A program made the translations under genes and the position numbers. Below the pieces are notes generated by a model. It had not been told where the DNA came from. It saw only the letters and a list, made by a program, of their open reading frames with translations, and searched no databases. DNA of 64,000 bases from Bubalus kerabau (taxonomy: Eukaryota > Chordata > Mammalia > Artiodactyla > Bovidae): assembly GCF_029407905.1 (NCBI RefSeq), contig NC_073642.1, positions 4,154,001 to 4,218,000 on the forward strand, given 5' to 3'. This document shows positions 1-10,859 of the stretch, piece by piece (the first letter of the stretch is position 1; every line of letters begins with the position of its first letter).

Positions 1-140
1 AGCTATTGACTGAGTAACTAGACAAGTGACTCCAGTTTTCTCCTCTACAAAGTGAGGCGATAACCATTTGAATCTCACAGGGTTGTTCAGAGAATTAAAT
101 GAATACATACAAATTGAATTTATAAAGTGTTGAGTGTTGA
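1..140 (+). repeat. MIR SINE relic
   Basis: The stretch follows the MIR core and 3' region: a 'gtgactccagttttctcctctacaa' type block, then a 'cacagggttgttcagagaattaaatgaat' type block. These match the mammalian MIR parts that read 'cctcagtttcctcatctgtaaaatg' and 'agggttgttgtgaggattaaatgag'. The copy is old and diverged and may begin left of the window. Confidence 0.7.
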
Positions 141-444
141 AAACTTCTGTTTTTATATCTATTAATTGATTTTTTCACACAGGCTTTAAAATACTTGAAG
201 GCAGCTTGAATGTGCCTCTTAATATCCTCTTTTGCTTACATACCATCAACCTCTTCAACTGTCTTTAATCCATGCAATTTCTAGTCCATTTTCCAACAAG
301 ACTCTTAAATATTAGCCAATATCTTCATGGAAAATTTTGTACCAATTAAAGATCAAGGAAAATGTAGACCTATCTATTCATTTTTCTTTAAAATTTCTGG
401 CAGAAGAGTTACCAAAGACAGCTTCACTCACCTATCATCCTGAT

Positions 445-652
445 GTGCTATGCTTGGTCACTTAGTCATGTCTAACTCTTTGTGACCCCCATGGACTGTA
501 GCCTGCCAGGCTCCTCTGTCTATGGGGATTCTCCAGGCAAGAATATTGGAGTGGGTTGTCATGCCGTCCTCCAGGGGATCTTCCCAACTCAGGGATGGAA
601 CCTTGGTCTCCCGCATTGCAGGCAGATTCTTAACCGTCTGAGGCACCAGCAG
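445..652 (-). mobile_element. Bov-tA SINE
   Basis: This is a complete bovid tRNA-derived SINE in reverse orientation. The BovA part ('gactctttgtgacccc', 'tggactgtagcctgccagg') comes first on the plus strand. The tRNA-like head ('gaaccttggtctcccgcattgcaggcag', 'gtctgaggcaccagc') comes last. Short open frames here (482-823 plus, 458-646 minus) are incidental to the SINE. Confidence 0.9.
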
Positions 653-1494
653 GTTATCCTAGTGGTGCTGGGGTCTCAGGGCAGAGGGCAGGTACTGGCC
701 CCAGCTAGCGTGTGTCTGCCTGTGAGACTGGAGAGGCTCTGTCCCAGCTGGAGTCCTGACATTGGCTCCAGTGATGTTGGTCACTATAAGATCTTCTGTC
801 CCCATTCTTCTTTCCTTTTCTAAAAGTCTAAAGCATCACGGTGACAAAGGGAAGGCATAAGAACATGCGCTGCAGGAGTTTTCTTTTTATAAGACCTCTA
901 TTTCCACATCTGCATGCATCAAGCCCCGTCCTCACTATCCCCCTTGCATTGCCTCCTGGGTGTGGTGAAGGAAAGGGGACTGTGGTGACCTCTACATGGG
1001 GATGAGGGTGGCAGTGACACTGATTACTAATATGTCTTGAAGATTGATTAATGGTGCTAGGAGCTACAGAAATGTTTGATATTGAGGAGGCTTTTCAAGA
1101 AAGGGAGCTTAGTAACTCTGAGGTCTGAGGAAGGGCTGCATGAGGGACAGCTTTGTTTCCTCCAAGAATACAGACAGGTTTCTTCTGACTTTGGGTTTAT
1201 TTTAGACAATGGCTATTACAGTGGTATCTCAGATAGGACAGCAAAAGTCACCCTGCGATGATTGTTCAGAAAGGTTTCCAAGGCTTTCTGGAAAGTCTTG
1301 ACAAATGACCTGTAGCATTGCCCTCTGTAGTGGAGTTAATGATTCTGAATTTGGATAAAAAGGAAAAATTGAATGAAGAACAAATAAAATAGAGGGTATT
1401 TGCATCATATACATTTCTTTGGTCATAAAACTATCCTTTAGTCAGATCCATTAGACCAGAAGGAAAAAGTTGGTTTTATTTTTTTTTTTTTCAG
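653..1494. other. Single-copy sequence, nothing recognised
   Basis: No repeat family, RNA gene or convincing coding frame is visible. A 61-codon frame at 1076-1261 has no supporting features. The stretch ends in a polypyrimidine run (about 1480-1491) that could act as a splice acceptor tract for the candidate exon that follows. Confidence 0.5.
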
Positions 1495-1545
1495 AAGCAG
1501 ATCCAAAATCAAAACTTGACCTTGAAATGTCTCTTTCAGAGTCAG
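1495..1545 (+). other. Candidate 51-base internal exon (unproven)
   Basis: A run of T residues ends in CAG at 1492-1494, a strong-looking splice acceptor. Fifty-one bases later a CAG|GTAAG donor occurs at 1543-1550. The length is divisible by three. One frame reads ADPKSKLDLEMSLSES with phase overhangs; another frame is also open; the third has a stop. No gene family was recognised, and isolated acceptor/donor pairs arise by chance, so this is only a candidate for an alternative or lncRNA exon. Confidence 0.2.
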
Positions 1546-2759
1546 GTAAGACCACAGGCGGATACGCAATGTCACAGCCCAAGCCAGTGACTGAGTCTTT
1601 GCATTTTAATGGCTTCATGTTGGGTCACATCGTGAGGCCTCCATATGTGAAGGGCTATGTTTCAATTCTCTCTTTAAAGATTGAGGAAATAGTAAAAAGC
1701 ATGCAAAAGTCACTGTATTAAATATGAGTTAGAAAGGGGTGTTAAGTGTTGACTCCTTCCTTCAAGGAATTGAAACATACACAACCAACAAGACAAATAA
1801 GCAGAAAGGTATGGAAAAAGGTCTCCAGGTGTTCAGCAGAGAGTGACTGTCACAGGCAGTGACGGCTGGTGCTGACTAAATACAAAGGCCATCAGCTGGG
1901 GTTAGCTCAGCTCTGCTGCATGAGGCAAATGGACCTCTGGGTCTGCGGAGGTCTCCCCACCAAGAGCTGAGGAACATTGTGGATTCCACCCTGTTTTTCA
2001 GGATTCTAGTTAGTGCTTACAGCATTGCTAGCAATCTGGTCTGAATTGCTTTGTTTTATTGCACATTCTGATGGCACATGCTCATGACTTAGTTCCTCAG
2101 TGTATCCATATATCAGGCTAATTCAGAACCAAGATGTTTAACATCACCAACCAGGACTACAGGATTTGGGGTCACAAGATCCTCATGTTGCAAAATGATG
2201 TCACTTTACTGCAGAAATCTTACTTAATGTGTTTCCCTTAAATTTCTCGTTTCTAGATTTAACTCCTTGCAAAAATCTCTCAAAATATGGCAAAAAGACT
2301 CAACATTTTAAATTAAGATGCTTTCATTTACTAATAATCTACATGCAGGAGGGAACAAGAGAAACCTGCAGGCATGTCCACGCTCAGGTCACTTCTCTCC
2401 CTCACCTGCCCAGGCCCCCCTGTACTTGTACGTAGAACCCATGCTGAACATGTAGTCCAAGCGTGGTGTCAAGGGACTTTGCCCAAGAGCCACCTTCTTC
2501 ATGGCTGAGAAGGGTGCTGCTTTTCCAGAAAATTTATTTCCCCTTACTTGTGCTCAGGGATCCTTTGTGACCCAGGGGAACTGTGGGCTGAGGTGACTTG
2601 TGCCAAGGGTGTTATGAACCTCTGACAAGGGAGGGGCAGAGCTCTCTCATTTGTGTTTGTCAAACTGTGACCCCAGGTGACATAAAACACCATGGATACA
2701 GGCCTCTTTCAGGTGTGGTGACCTTTTTTCCAGGTTCACCACTGCAGCCAAGCTGTTGA
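1546..2759. other. Single-copy sequence, nothing recognised
   Basis: I see no repeat family I can name and no coding frame with support. A polypyrimidine tract ending in CAG at about 2724-2733 precedes the open frame described next, and is a possible acceptor for it. Confidence 0.4.
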
Positions 2760-3035
2760 CAGCCTGGAGTCTTTGATGAAGCAAAGGCTTGTGAGCCCAA
2801 ACTGGACCTTGGGACTTGGTCCCTCCAACAGAGAGCATCCAGGAAACGCCAGGAAGCCTCTACCATCAAGCTGTATAGGTGGAGAAGTCACCTGGAGTAT
2901 CTACCCACTGAACTGCATGCAGTGCAGTTTGAGAACATTCTGGAAGATGTGAAGGACTTGCAGAGATTATCTACAGAAGCAGATGAGAGCAATATGCCTG
3001 GTACCAGAAGACAGACCACTCCTAGCTACATTTGA
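2760..3035 (+). other. Unrecognised 91-codon open frame without early Met
   Basis: After an in-frame TGA at 2757-2759, a frame stays open for 91 codons and ends at TGA 3033-3035. Its composition looks protein-like: charged, with a helix-forming stretch (residues including YRWRSHLEYLPTEL and ENILEDVKDLQRL). The first Met is near the C-terminus, so it would have to be an exon or a pseudogene fragment, not a complete gene. About 520 bases of AT-rich sequence follow, with AATAAA-like signals near 3421 and 3546, as a terminal exon or processed pseudogene 3' UTR might have. I do not recognise the family. It could be a chance frame. Confidence 0.2.
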
Positions 3036-3601
3036 TTGGTTTCTGTTATTTTTAATGAGAAAAATAGAAATCAATATCAAAACTTTACTGTCAAATACTA
3101 AGGACTACAACAGCTTTTAAACGATATAAAATGATACAGAATTCTCATTTCACAAGGTAGATCTACCATTCTCAATAATTCCATTGATTGTCCCATGGGT
3201 CGGGTGGGCTTGGTGGGCTCCACTGACTTTTACAATGGACCTTTTTGTTGTTCTGAAGGCTCTCCTAAAGCCTTGCCTCTGGTCAGACAAGGTAAAGGAC
3301 AATTCACAACAAATGCCATCTAAAGAGGGATATTTTTAAACCATAAGATAATTCTTAACAGCTTCAAAAACAAAGCTTGTCAAGAGAAAGAACATTTCTG
3401 CCCAATATTCAGACTTGGTTCAATAAACATTGTTATGCCTTTCCCACGTGTCACATGGAGGGGGAGACTCAGAATGCCAGTGAGAGATGATTATTGCCCT
3501 AGAGGACCCAATACTGGTTTCCTCCAATGAATGGCACCCATGGAAATAAAGCATGAAAAATTATGTGTAATATTTCTCATGCTTTCAAATGTCAGTGTTT
3601 C
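3036..3601. other. AT-rich sequence with two AATAAA motifs
   Basis: There is no gene or nameable repeat. AATAAA occurs near 3421 and 3546, and TTCAATAAACATTG resembles a polyadenylation region. It ends at the left target-site duplication of the full-length L1. Confidence 0.4.
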
Positions 3602-3606
3602 AGAAG

Positions 3607-3614
<8 letters not shown>
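3602..3614 (+). repeat. Left target-site duplication of full-length L1
   Basis: AGAAGAGGTTTTT here is repeated exactly at 12022-12034 on the far side of the L1. The trailing T residues merge with the poly(T) that represents the minus-strand L1 poly(A) tail, so the inner limit is uncertain by a few bases. Confidence 0.85.
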
Positions 3615-3643
<29 letters not shown>

Positions 3644-3976
3644 TATTTTATTTTTAAACTTTACATAACTGTATTAGATTTGCCAAATATCAAAATGAAT
3701 CCGCTACAGGTATACATGTGTTCCCCATCCTGAACCCTCCTCCCTCCTCCCTTCCCATTCCATCCCTCTGGGTCGTCCCAGTGCACCAGCCCCAAGCATC
3801 CAGTATTGTGCATCGAACCTGGACTGGCAACTCATTTCATACATGATATTTACATGTTTCAATGCCATTCTCCCAAATCTTCCCACCCTCTCCCTCTCCC
3901 ACAGAGTCCATAAGACTGTTCTATACATCAGTGTCTCTTTTGCTGTCTCGTACACAGGGTTATTGTTACCATCTTT

Positions 3977-6900
3977 CTAAATTCCATATATATGCGTTAG
4001 TATACTGTATTGGTGTTTTTCTTTCTGGCTTACTTCACTCTGTATAATAGGCTCCAGTTTCATCCACCTCATTAGAACTGATTCAAATGTATTCTTTTTA
4101 ATGGCTGAATAATACTCCATTGTGTATATGTACCACAGCTTTCTTATCCATTCATCTGCTGATGGACATCTAGGTTGCTTCCATGTCCTGGCTATTATAA
4201 ACAGTGCTGCGATGATCATTGGGGTACTCGTGTCTCTTTCCCTTCTGGTTTTCTCAGTGTGTATGCCCAGCAGTGGGATTGCTGGATCATAAGGCATGTC
4301 TATTTCCAGTTTTTTAAGGAATCTCCACACTGTTCTCCATAGTGGCTGCACTAGTTTGCATTCCCACCAACAGTGTAAGAGGGTTCCCTTTTCTCCACAC
4401 CCTCTCCAGCATTTATTACTTGTAGACTTTTGGATTGCAGCCATTCTGACTGGTGTGAAATGGTACCTCATAGTGGTTTTGATTTGCATTTCTCTGATAA
4501 TGAGTGATGTTGAGCATCTTTTCATGTGTTTGTTAGCCATCTTTATGTCTTCTTTGGAGAAATGTCTATTTAGGTCTTTGGCCCATTTTTTGATTGGGTC
4601 ATTTATTTTTCTGGAGTTGAGCTGTAGGAGTTGCTTGTATATTCTCGAGATTAGTTGTTTGTCAGTTGCTTCATTTGCTATTATCTTCTCCCATTCTGAA
4701 GGCTGTCTTTTCACCTTGCTAATAGTTTCCTTTGATGTGCAGAAGCTTTTAAGGTTAATTAGGTCCCATTTGTTTATTTTTGCTTTTATTTCCAATATTC
4801 TGGGAGGTGGGTCATAGAGGATCCTGCTGTGATGTATGTCAGAGAGTGTTTTGCCTATGTTCTCCTCTAGGAGTTTTATAGTTTCTGGTCTTACGTTTAG
4901 ATCTTTAATCCATTTTGAGTTTATTTTTGTGTATGGTGTTAGAAAGTGTTCTAGTTTCATTCTTTTACAAGTGGTTGACCAGAGTTCCCAGCACCACTTG
5001 TTAAAGAGATTGTCTTTAATCCATTGTATATTCTTGCCTCCTTTGTCGAAGATAAGGTGTCCATATGTGCGTGGATTTATCTCTGGGCTTTCTATTTTGT
5101 TCCATTGATCTATATTTCTGTCTTTGTGCCAGTACCATACTGTCTTGATAACTGTGGCTTTGTAGTAGAGCCTGAAGTCAGGTAGGTTGATTCCTCCAGT
5201 TCCATTCTTCTTTCTCAAGATCGCTTTGGCTATTCGAGGTTTTTTGTTTTTCCATACAAATTGTGAAATTATTTGTTCTAGCTCTGTGAAGAATGCTGTT
5301 GGTAGCTTGATAGGGATTGCATTGAATCTATAGATTGCTTTGGGTAGTATACTCATTTTCACTACATTGATTCTTCCAATCCATGAACATGGTATATTTC
5401 TCCATCTGTTAGTGTCCTCTTTGATTTCTTTCACCAGTGTTTTATAGTTTTCTATATATAGGTCTTTAGATTCTTTAGGTAGATATATTCCTAAGTATTT
5501 TATTCTTTCCGTTGCAATGGTGAATGGAATTGTTTCCTTAATTTCTCTTTCTGTTTTCTCATTATTAGTGTATAGGAATGCAAGGGATTTCTGTGTGTTG
5601 ATTTTATATCCTGCAACTTTACTATAGTCATTGATTAGTTCTAGTAATTTTCTGGTGGAGTCTTTAGGGTTTTCTATGTAGAGGATCATGTCATCTGCAA
5701 ACAGTGAGAGCTTTACTTCTTCTTTTCCAATTTGGATTCCTTTTATTTCTTTTTCTGCTCTGATTGCTGTGGCCAAAACTTCCAAAACTATGTTGAATAG
5801 TAATGGTGAAAGTGGGCACCCTTGTCTTGTTCCTGACTTTAGAGGAAATGCTTTCAATTTTTCACCATTGAGGATAATGTTTGCTGTGGGTTTGTCATAT
5901 ATAGCTTTGATTATGTTGAGGTAGGTTCCTTCTATTCCTGCTTTCTGGAGAGTTTTGATCATAAATGGATGTTGAATTTTGTCAAAGGCTTTCTCTGCAT
6001 CTATTGAGATAATCATATGGTTTTTATTTTTCAATTTGTTAATGTGGTGTATTACATTGATTGATTTGCGGATATTGAAGAATCCTTGCATCCCTGGGAT
6101 AAAGCCCACTTGGTCATGGTGTATGATCTTTTTAATGTGTTGTTGGATTCTGATTGCTAGAATTTTGTTAAGGATTTTTGCATCTATGTTCATCAGTGAT
6201 ATTGGCCTGTAGTTTTCTTTTTTTGTGGGATCTTTGTCAGGTTTTGGTATTAGGGTGATGGTGGCCTCATAGAATGAGTTTGGAAGTTTACCATCCTCTG
6301 CAATTTTCTGGAAGAGTTTGAGCAGGATAGGTGTTAGCTCTTCTCTAAATTTTTGGTAGAATTCAGCTGTGAAGCCGTCTGGACCTGGGCTTTTGTTTGC
6401 TGGAAGATTTTTGATTACAGTTTCAATTTCCGTGCTTGTGATGGGTCTGTTAAGATTTTCTATTTCTTCCTGATCGAGTTTTGGAAAGTTGTACTTTTCT
6501 AAGAATTTGTCCATTTCTTCCACGTTGTCCATTTTATTGGCATATAATTGTTGATAGTAGTCTCTTATGATCCTTTGTATTTCTGTGTTGTCTGTTGTGA
6601 TCTCTCCATTTTCATTTCTAATTTTATTGATTTGATTTTTCTCCCTTTGTTTCTTGATGAGTCTGGCTAATGGTTTGTCAATTTTATTTATCCTTTCAAA
6701 GAACCAGCTTTTGGTTTTGTTGATTTTTGCTATGGTCTCTTTTGTTTCTTTTGCATTTATTTCTGCTCTAATTTTTAAGATTTCTTTCCTTCTACTAACC
6801 CTGGGGTTCTTCATTTCTTCCTTTTCTAGTTGCTTTAGGTGTAGAGTTAGGTTATTTATTTGACTTTTTTCTTGTTTCTTGAGGTGTGCCTGTATTGCTA

Positions 6901-7795
6901 TGAACTTTCCCCTTAGGACTGCTTTTACCGTGTCCCACAGGTTTTGGGTTGTTGTGTTTTCATTTTCATTCGTTTCTATGCAAATTTTGATTTCTTTTTT
7001 GATTTCTTCTGTGATTTGTTGGTTATTCAGCAGCGTGTTGTTCAGCCTCCATATGTTGGATTTTTTAATAGTTTTTCTCCTGTAATTGAGATCTAATCTT
7101 ACTGCATTGTGGTCAGAAAAGATGCTTGGAATGATTTCTATTTTTTTGAATTTACCAAGGCTAGCTTTATGGCCCAGGATGTGATCTATCCTGGAGAAGG
7201 TTCCATGTGCACTTGAGAAGAAGGTGAAATTCATTGTTTTGGGATGAAATGTCCTATAGATATCAATTAGGTCTAACTGGTCTATTGTATCGTTTAAAGT
7301 TTGTGTTTCCTTGTTAATTTTCTGTTTAGTTGATCTATCCATAGGTGTGAGTGGGGTATTAAAGTCTCCCACTATTATTGTGTTATTGTTAATTTCTTCT
7401 TTCATACTTGTTAGCATTTGTCTTACATACTGCGGTGCTCCCGTGTTGGGTGCATATATATTTATAATTGTTATATCTTCTTCTTGGATTGATCCTTTGA
7501 TCATTATGTAGTGACCATCTTTGTCTCTTTTCACAGTCTTTGTTTTAAAGTCTATTTTATCTGATATGAGTATTGCTACTCCTGCTTTCTTTTGGTCCCT
7601 ATTCGCATGGAAAATCTTTTTCCAGCCCTTCACTTTCAGTCTGTATGTGTCCCCTGTTTTGAGGTGGGTCTCTTGTAGACAACATATGCAGGGGTCTTGT
7701 TTTTGTATCCATTCAGCCAGTCTTTGTCTTTTGGTTGGGGCATTCAACCCATTTACGTTTAAGGTAATTACTGATAAGTATGACCCCGTTGCCAT
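3977..7795 (-). CDS. L1 ORF2 protein: endonuclease and reverse transcriptase
   Basis: The product is the 1272-residue L1 ORF2p, close to the human length of 1275. It nicks target DNA and reverse-transcribes L1 RNA in cis, in a ribonucleoprotein with ORF1p. The N-terminal APE-like endonuclease carries the expected residues: N13 (LNVNGLN), E42 (LQETHL), D144 and N146 (GDFNTPL), D204 (SRIDH) and H229 (SDHNA). The reverse transcriptase has SPGPDGFTAEFY, a GTRQGCPLSPLLFN block and the catalytic FADDM motif with D701 and D702. The C-terminal cysteine-rich segment is at about 1129-1147 (CWRGC...HCWWEC). No stop or frameshift is present. The start Met lies 51 bases after the ORF1 stop, so translation probably depends on reinitiation as in other mammalian L1s. 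Open frames on the opposite strand are shadows. Whether it is active cannot be judged from sequence alone. Confidence 0.95.
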   Translation of the reverse strand: MATGSYLSVITLNVNGLNAPTKRQRLAEWIQKQDPCICCLQETHLKTGDTYRLKVKGWKKIFHANRDQKKAGVAILISDKIDFKTKTVKRDKDGHYIMIKGSIQEEDITIINIYAPNTGAPQYVRQMLTSMKEEINNNTIIVGDFNTPLTPMDRSTKQKINKETQTLNDTIDQLDLIDIYRTFHPKTMNFTFFSSAHGTFSRIDHILGHKASLGKFKKIEIIPSIFSDHNAVRLDLNYRRKTIKKSNIWRLNNTLLNNQQITEEIKKEIKICIETNENENTTTQNLWDTVKAVLRGKFIAIQAHLKKQEKSQINNLTLHLKQLEKEEMKNPRVSRRKEILKIRAEINAKETKETIAKINKTKSWFFERINKIDKPLARLIKKQREKNQINKIRNENGEITTDNTEIQRIIRDYYQQLYANKMDNVEEMDKFLEKYNFPKLDQEEIENLNRPITSTEIETVIKNLPANKSPGPDGFTAEFYQKFREELTPILLKLFQKIAEDGKLPNSFYEATITLIPKPDKDPTKKENYRPISLMNIDAKILNKILAIRIQQHIKKIIHHDQVGFIPGMQGFFNIRKSINVIHHINKLKNKNHMIISIDAEKAFDKIQHPFMIKTLQKAGIEGTYLNIIKAIYDKPTANIILNGEKLKAFPLKSGTRQGCPLSPLLFNIVLEVLATAIRAEKEIKGIQIGKEEVKLSLFADDMILYIENPKDSTRKLLELINDYSKVAGYKINTQKSLAFLYTNNEKTEREIKETIPFTIATERIKYLGIYLPKESKDLYIENYKTLVKEIKEDTNRWRNIPCSWIGRINVVKMSILPKAIYRFNAIPIKLPTAFFTELEQIISQFVWKNKKPRIAKAILRKKNGTGGINLPDFRLYYKATVIKTVWYWHKDRNIDQWNKIESPEINPRTYGHLIFDKGGKNIQWIKDNLFNKWCWELWSTTCKRMKLEHFLTPYTKINSKWIKDLNVRPETIKLLEENIGKTLSDIHHSRILYDPPPRILEIKAKINKWDLINLKSFCTSKETISKVKRQPSEWEKIIANEATDKQLISRIYKQLLQLNSRKINDPIKKWAKDLNRHFSKEDIKMANKHMKRCSTSLIIREMQIKTTMRYHFTPVRMAAIQKSTSNKCWRGCGEKGTLLHCWWECKLVQPLWRTVWRFLKKLEIDMPYDPAIPLLGIHTEKTRRERDTSTPMIIAALFIIARTWKQPRCPSADEWIRKLWYIYTMEYYSAIKKNTFESVLMRWMKLEPIIQSEVSQKEKHQYSILTHIYGI

Positions 7796-7846
7796 TTACT
7801 TTATTGTTTTGGGTTCGAATTTATACACAATTTTTGTGTTTCCTGT

Positions 7847-8773
7847 CTAGAGAATATCCTTTAGTATTTGTTGGAGAGCTGGTTTGGTGGTGCAGAATTC
7901 TCTCAGCTTTTGCTTGTCTGAAAAGCTTTTGATTTCTCCTTCATACTTGAATGAGATCCTTGCTGGGTACAATAATCTGGGCTGTAGATTATTTTCTTTC
8001 ATCATTTTAAGTATGTCTTGCCATTCCCTCCTGGCTTGAAGAGTTTCTATTGAAAGATCAGCTGTTATCCTTATGGGAATTCCCTTGTGTGTTATTTGTT
8101 GTTTTTCCCTTGCTGCTTTTAATATTTGTTCTTTGTGTTTGATCTTTGTTAATTTGATTACTATGTGTCTTGGGGTGTTTCGCCTTGGGTTTATCCTATT
8201 TGGGACTCTCTGGGTTTCTTGGACTTGGGTGATTATTTCCTTCCCCATTTTAGGGAAGTTTTCAACTATTATCTCCTCAAGTATTTTCTCATGGTCTTTC
8301 TTTTTGTCTTCTTCTTCTGGGACCCCTATGATTCGGATGTTGTAGCGTTTAATATTGTCCTGGAGGTCTCTGAGATTGTCCTCATTTCTTTTAATTCGTT
8401 TTTCTTTTATCCTCTCTGATTCATTTATTTCTACCATTCTATCTTCTAATTCACTAATCCTATCTTCTGCCTCTGTTATTCTACTATTTGTTGCCTCCAG
8501 AGTGTTTTTAATTTCACTTATTGCATTATTCATTATATATTGACTCTTTTTTATTTCTTCTAAGTCCTTGTTAAACCTTTCTTGCATCTTCTCAATCCTT
8601 GCCTCCAGGCTATTTATCTGTGATTCCATTTTAATTTCAAGATTTTGGATCAATTTCACTATCATTATTCGGAATTCTTTATCAGGTAGATTCCCTATCT
8701 CTTCCTCTTTGGTTTGGTTTGGTGGGCATTTATCCTGTTCCTTTATCTGCTGGCTATTCCTCTGTCTCTTCAT
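7847..8773 (-). CDS. L1 ORF1 protein: RNA-binding chaperone
   Basis: The 308-residue product is L1 ORF1p, which trimerises, coats L1 RNA and acts as a nucleic acid chaperone. A charged N-terminus is followed by a long coiled coil at about residues 35-142 (heptad-rich EARIEKMQERF ... RISELEDRMVEI). The RRM begins near 145 (NIRIIGVPEEE) and runs to about 240. The C-terminal domain (about 241-308) holds the conserved ETLQARREW and LLYPARISF segments. It ends soon after the PAL..LKD segment, so it lacks the short tail of human ORF1p (338 aa), as expected for this lineage. The frame is intact. It sits directly upstream of ORF2 in the same transcript. Confidence 0.93.
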   Translation of the reverse strand: MKRQRNSQQIKEQDKCPPNQTKEEEIGNLPDKEFRIMIVKLIQNLEIKMESQINSLEARIEKMQERFNKDLEEIKKSQYIMNNAISEIKNTLEATNSRITEAEDRISELEDRMVEINESERIKEKRIKRNEDNLRDLQDNIKRYNIRIIGVPEEEDKKKDHEKILEEIIVENFPKMGKEIITQVQETQRVPNRINPRRNTPRHIVIKLTKIKHKEQILKAAREKQQITHKGIPIRITADLSIETLQARREWQDILKMMKENNLQPRLLYPARISFKYEGEIKSFSDKQKLREFCTTKPALQQILKDIL

Positions 8774-9284
8774 CTTGTTTAAATTGCTGAGTTTGGGGTG
8801 TCCTTTCTGTATTCTGGCAGTTTGTGGAGTTCTCTTTATTGTGGCGTTTCCTCGCTGTGTGTGGGTTTGTACAGGTGGCTTGTCAAGGTTTCCTGGTTAG
8901 GGAAGCTTGTGTCGATGTTCTGGTGGATGGAGCTGTATTTCTTCTCTCTGGAGTGTAATGAAATGTCCAGTAATGAGTTATGAGATGTCTATGGTTTTGG
9001 GGTGACTTTGGGCAGCCTGTATCTTGAAGCTCAGGGCTGTGTTCCTTTGTTGCTGGAGAGTTTGCTTGTTATGTCTTTCCCTGGAACTTGTTGGCCCTTG
9101 TGTGGTGCTTGGTTTCAGTGTCGGTATGGAGGCGTTTGATGAGCTCCTGTCAATTAATGTTCCTTGGAGTCAGGAGTTCCCTGGAGTCAGGGATTGGACT
9201 TAAGCCTCCTACTTCCAGTTATCGGTCTTAATTTTACAGTAGTTTCAAAACTTCTCCTTCTATACAGCACCACTGATAAAACAT

Positions 9285-10828
9285 CTACGTTAAAGATGAA
9301 AAGTTTCTCTACTGTGAGGGTCACTCAGAGAGGTTCACAGCGTTACATGGAGAAGAGAAGAGGGAGGAGGGAGTTAGAGGTGACCCAAATGAGATGAGGT
9401 GGAATCAATAGTGGAGAGAGTGGGCTAGCCTGTAGTCACTTCCTTATGTGCACTCCACAACTGGACCACTCAGAGATGTTCACGGAGTTATACAGGGAAG
9501 AGAAGAAGGAGGCAGGAGACAGAGGTGGCCAGAAGGATAAAAGGGGGAAATGAAAAGGCGGGAGACAGATCCAGCCAGTAATCAGTTCCTTAAGTGTTCT
9601 CCACCGTCTGGAACACACAGAAATTCACAGAGTTGGGTAGAGTAGAGAGGGGTTAGGGAGGAGATACAGGTGACCTGGTGGAGAAAATGGAGAGTCCAAA
9701 GGGAGAGAGAGCAGTCAAGCCAGTAATCTCGTACACTAGTGAAAAATGGGTCCTGAAGATTGGGTTCTTAAAGGTACAAAATTGGTAACAAATACATAAA
9801 AACAAAAATTAGAAATTAGAGTAGAGTTTGGAATTTCAAAAATGCGATGTTAATGAAAAGGAGAAGGAAAAGAAAGAGAAAAAACGAACAAAGAAAAACA
9901 AACAAGGTCGTGGAAGTAATAAAGAAACTACAGGTACAAAATTGATATCTAATACCAAACAGCAAAAATTAAAAATCCAGAGTAGAGTTTGGAATTTCAA
10001 AAATACAACGTTAAAAAAAAAAAAAAAAAAAGAAGAAGAAGAAAAATAAAGAGAGAAAACAAACAAACCAACAAAAACAATGTCGCAAAAATTATAAAGA
10101 AAATACAGGTACAAAATTGATATCAAATACCAAAAAGCATAAATTAAAAATCTTGAGTAGAGTTTGGAATTGCAGATATACGATGTTATATAAAAGAAGA
10201 AGAGAAAGAAACAGAGGAAAAAAAAAAAAAAGTCACAGCAATTATGAAAAAAACTATAGGTACAAAATTGATAACATATATCAAAAGGCTAAAATTAAAA
10301 ATCTAGAGTAGAGTTTGGAATTTCAAAAATGCAATGTTAAAGAAAAGAAGAAAAAGAAAAAAGAAAAAAAAAAAAACCACGGTCAAAAAATTATAAAATA
10401 TATATATGAAGTTTGCTGAAGAAGAGAAAAAAAAAAAAAAAAAAAATAGGGTCTTTTTTTTTTTTTGCAAAGTAATAGTTATAAAAGTGAAAATTAAAGG
10501 ACAATAGAGGACTTAAAAAAATTTTTTTTTTTAATTAAAAAAAAAAAGAAAGAAAGATTGATCGTAAAAATAGTAAAAATATATCTAGGTCTTTCTCTGG
10601 TTTTGTTGTGAGTATTGTGGGTTCAGTTCATTTTTGGCAGTTCCTTAGTCCGACTTATATTTCTCAAGATCTATAGGCCCCTTCCTATGTAATCCGTAGT
10701 AGCCACAGGGTTTTAATCTATGGCCTGTAGCTTCCAAGGCGTTTCCCTCTGTTAGAGCTTCTTCTGTTTGCTGGTCTCTTCAGTGTCTGGTTCCCGCCCT
10801 GACACAAAGGGGACGGTGGAGGACCCTA

Positions 10829-10859
<31 letters not shown>

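Noticed and set aside
4296..4817. 173-codon plus-strand open frame, and many others across 3.9-8.9 kb
   Set aside because: They lie antisense to intact L1 ORF2 and ORF1, are hydrophobic by reverse-complement codon bias, and have no domain of their own.
9770..10380. Regularly spaced repeats resembling an array such as CRISPR
   Set aside because: Units are A-rich, diverged and of uneven length, and lie in a mammalian L1 leader.
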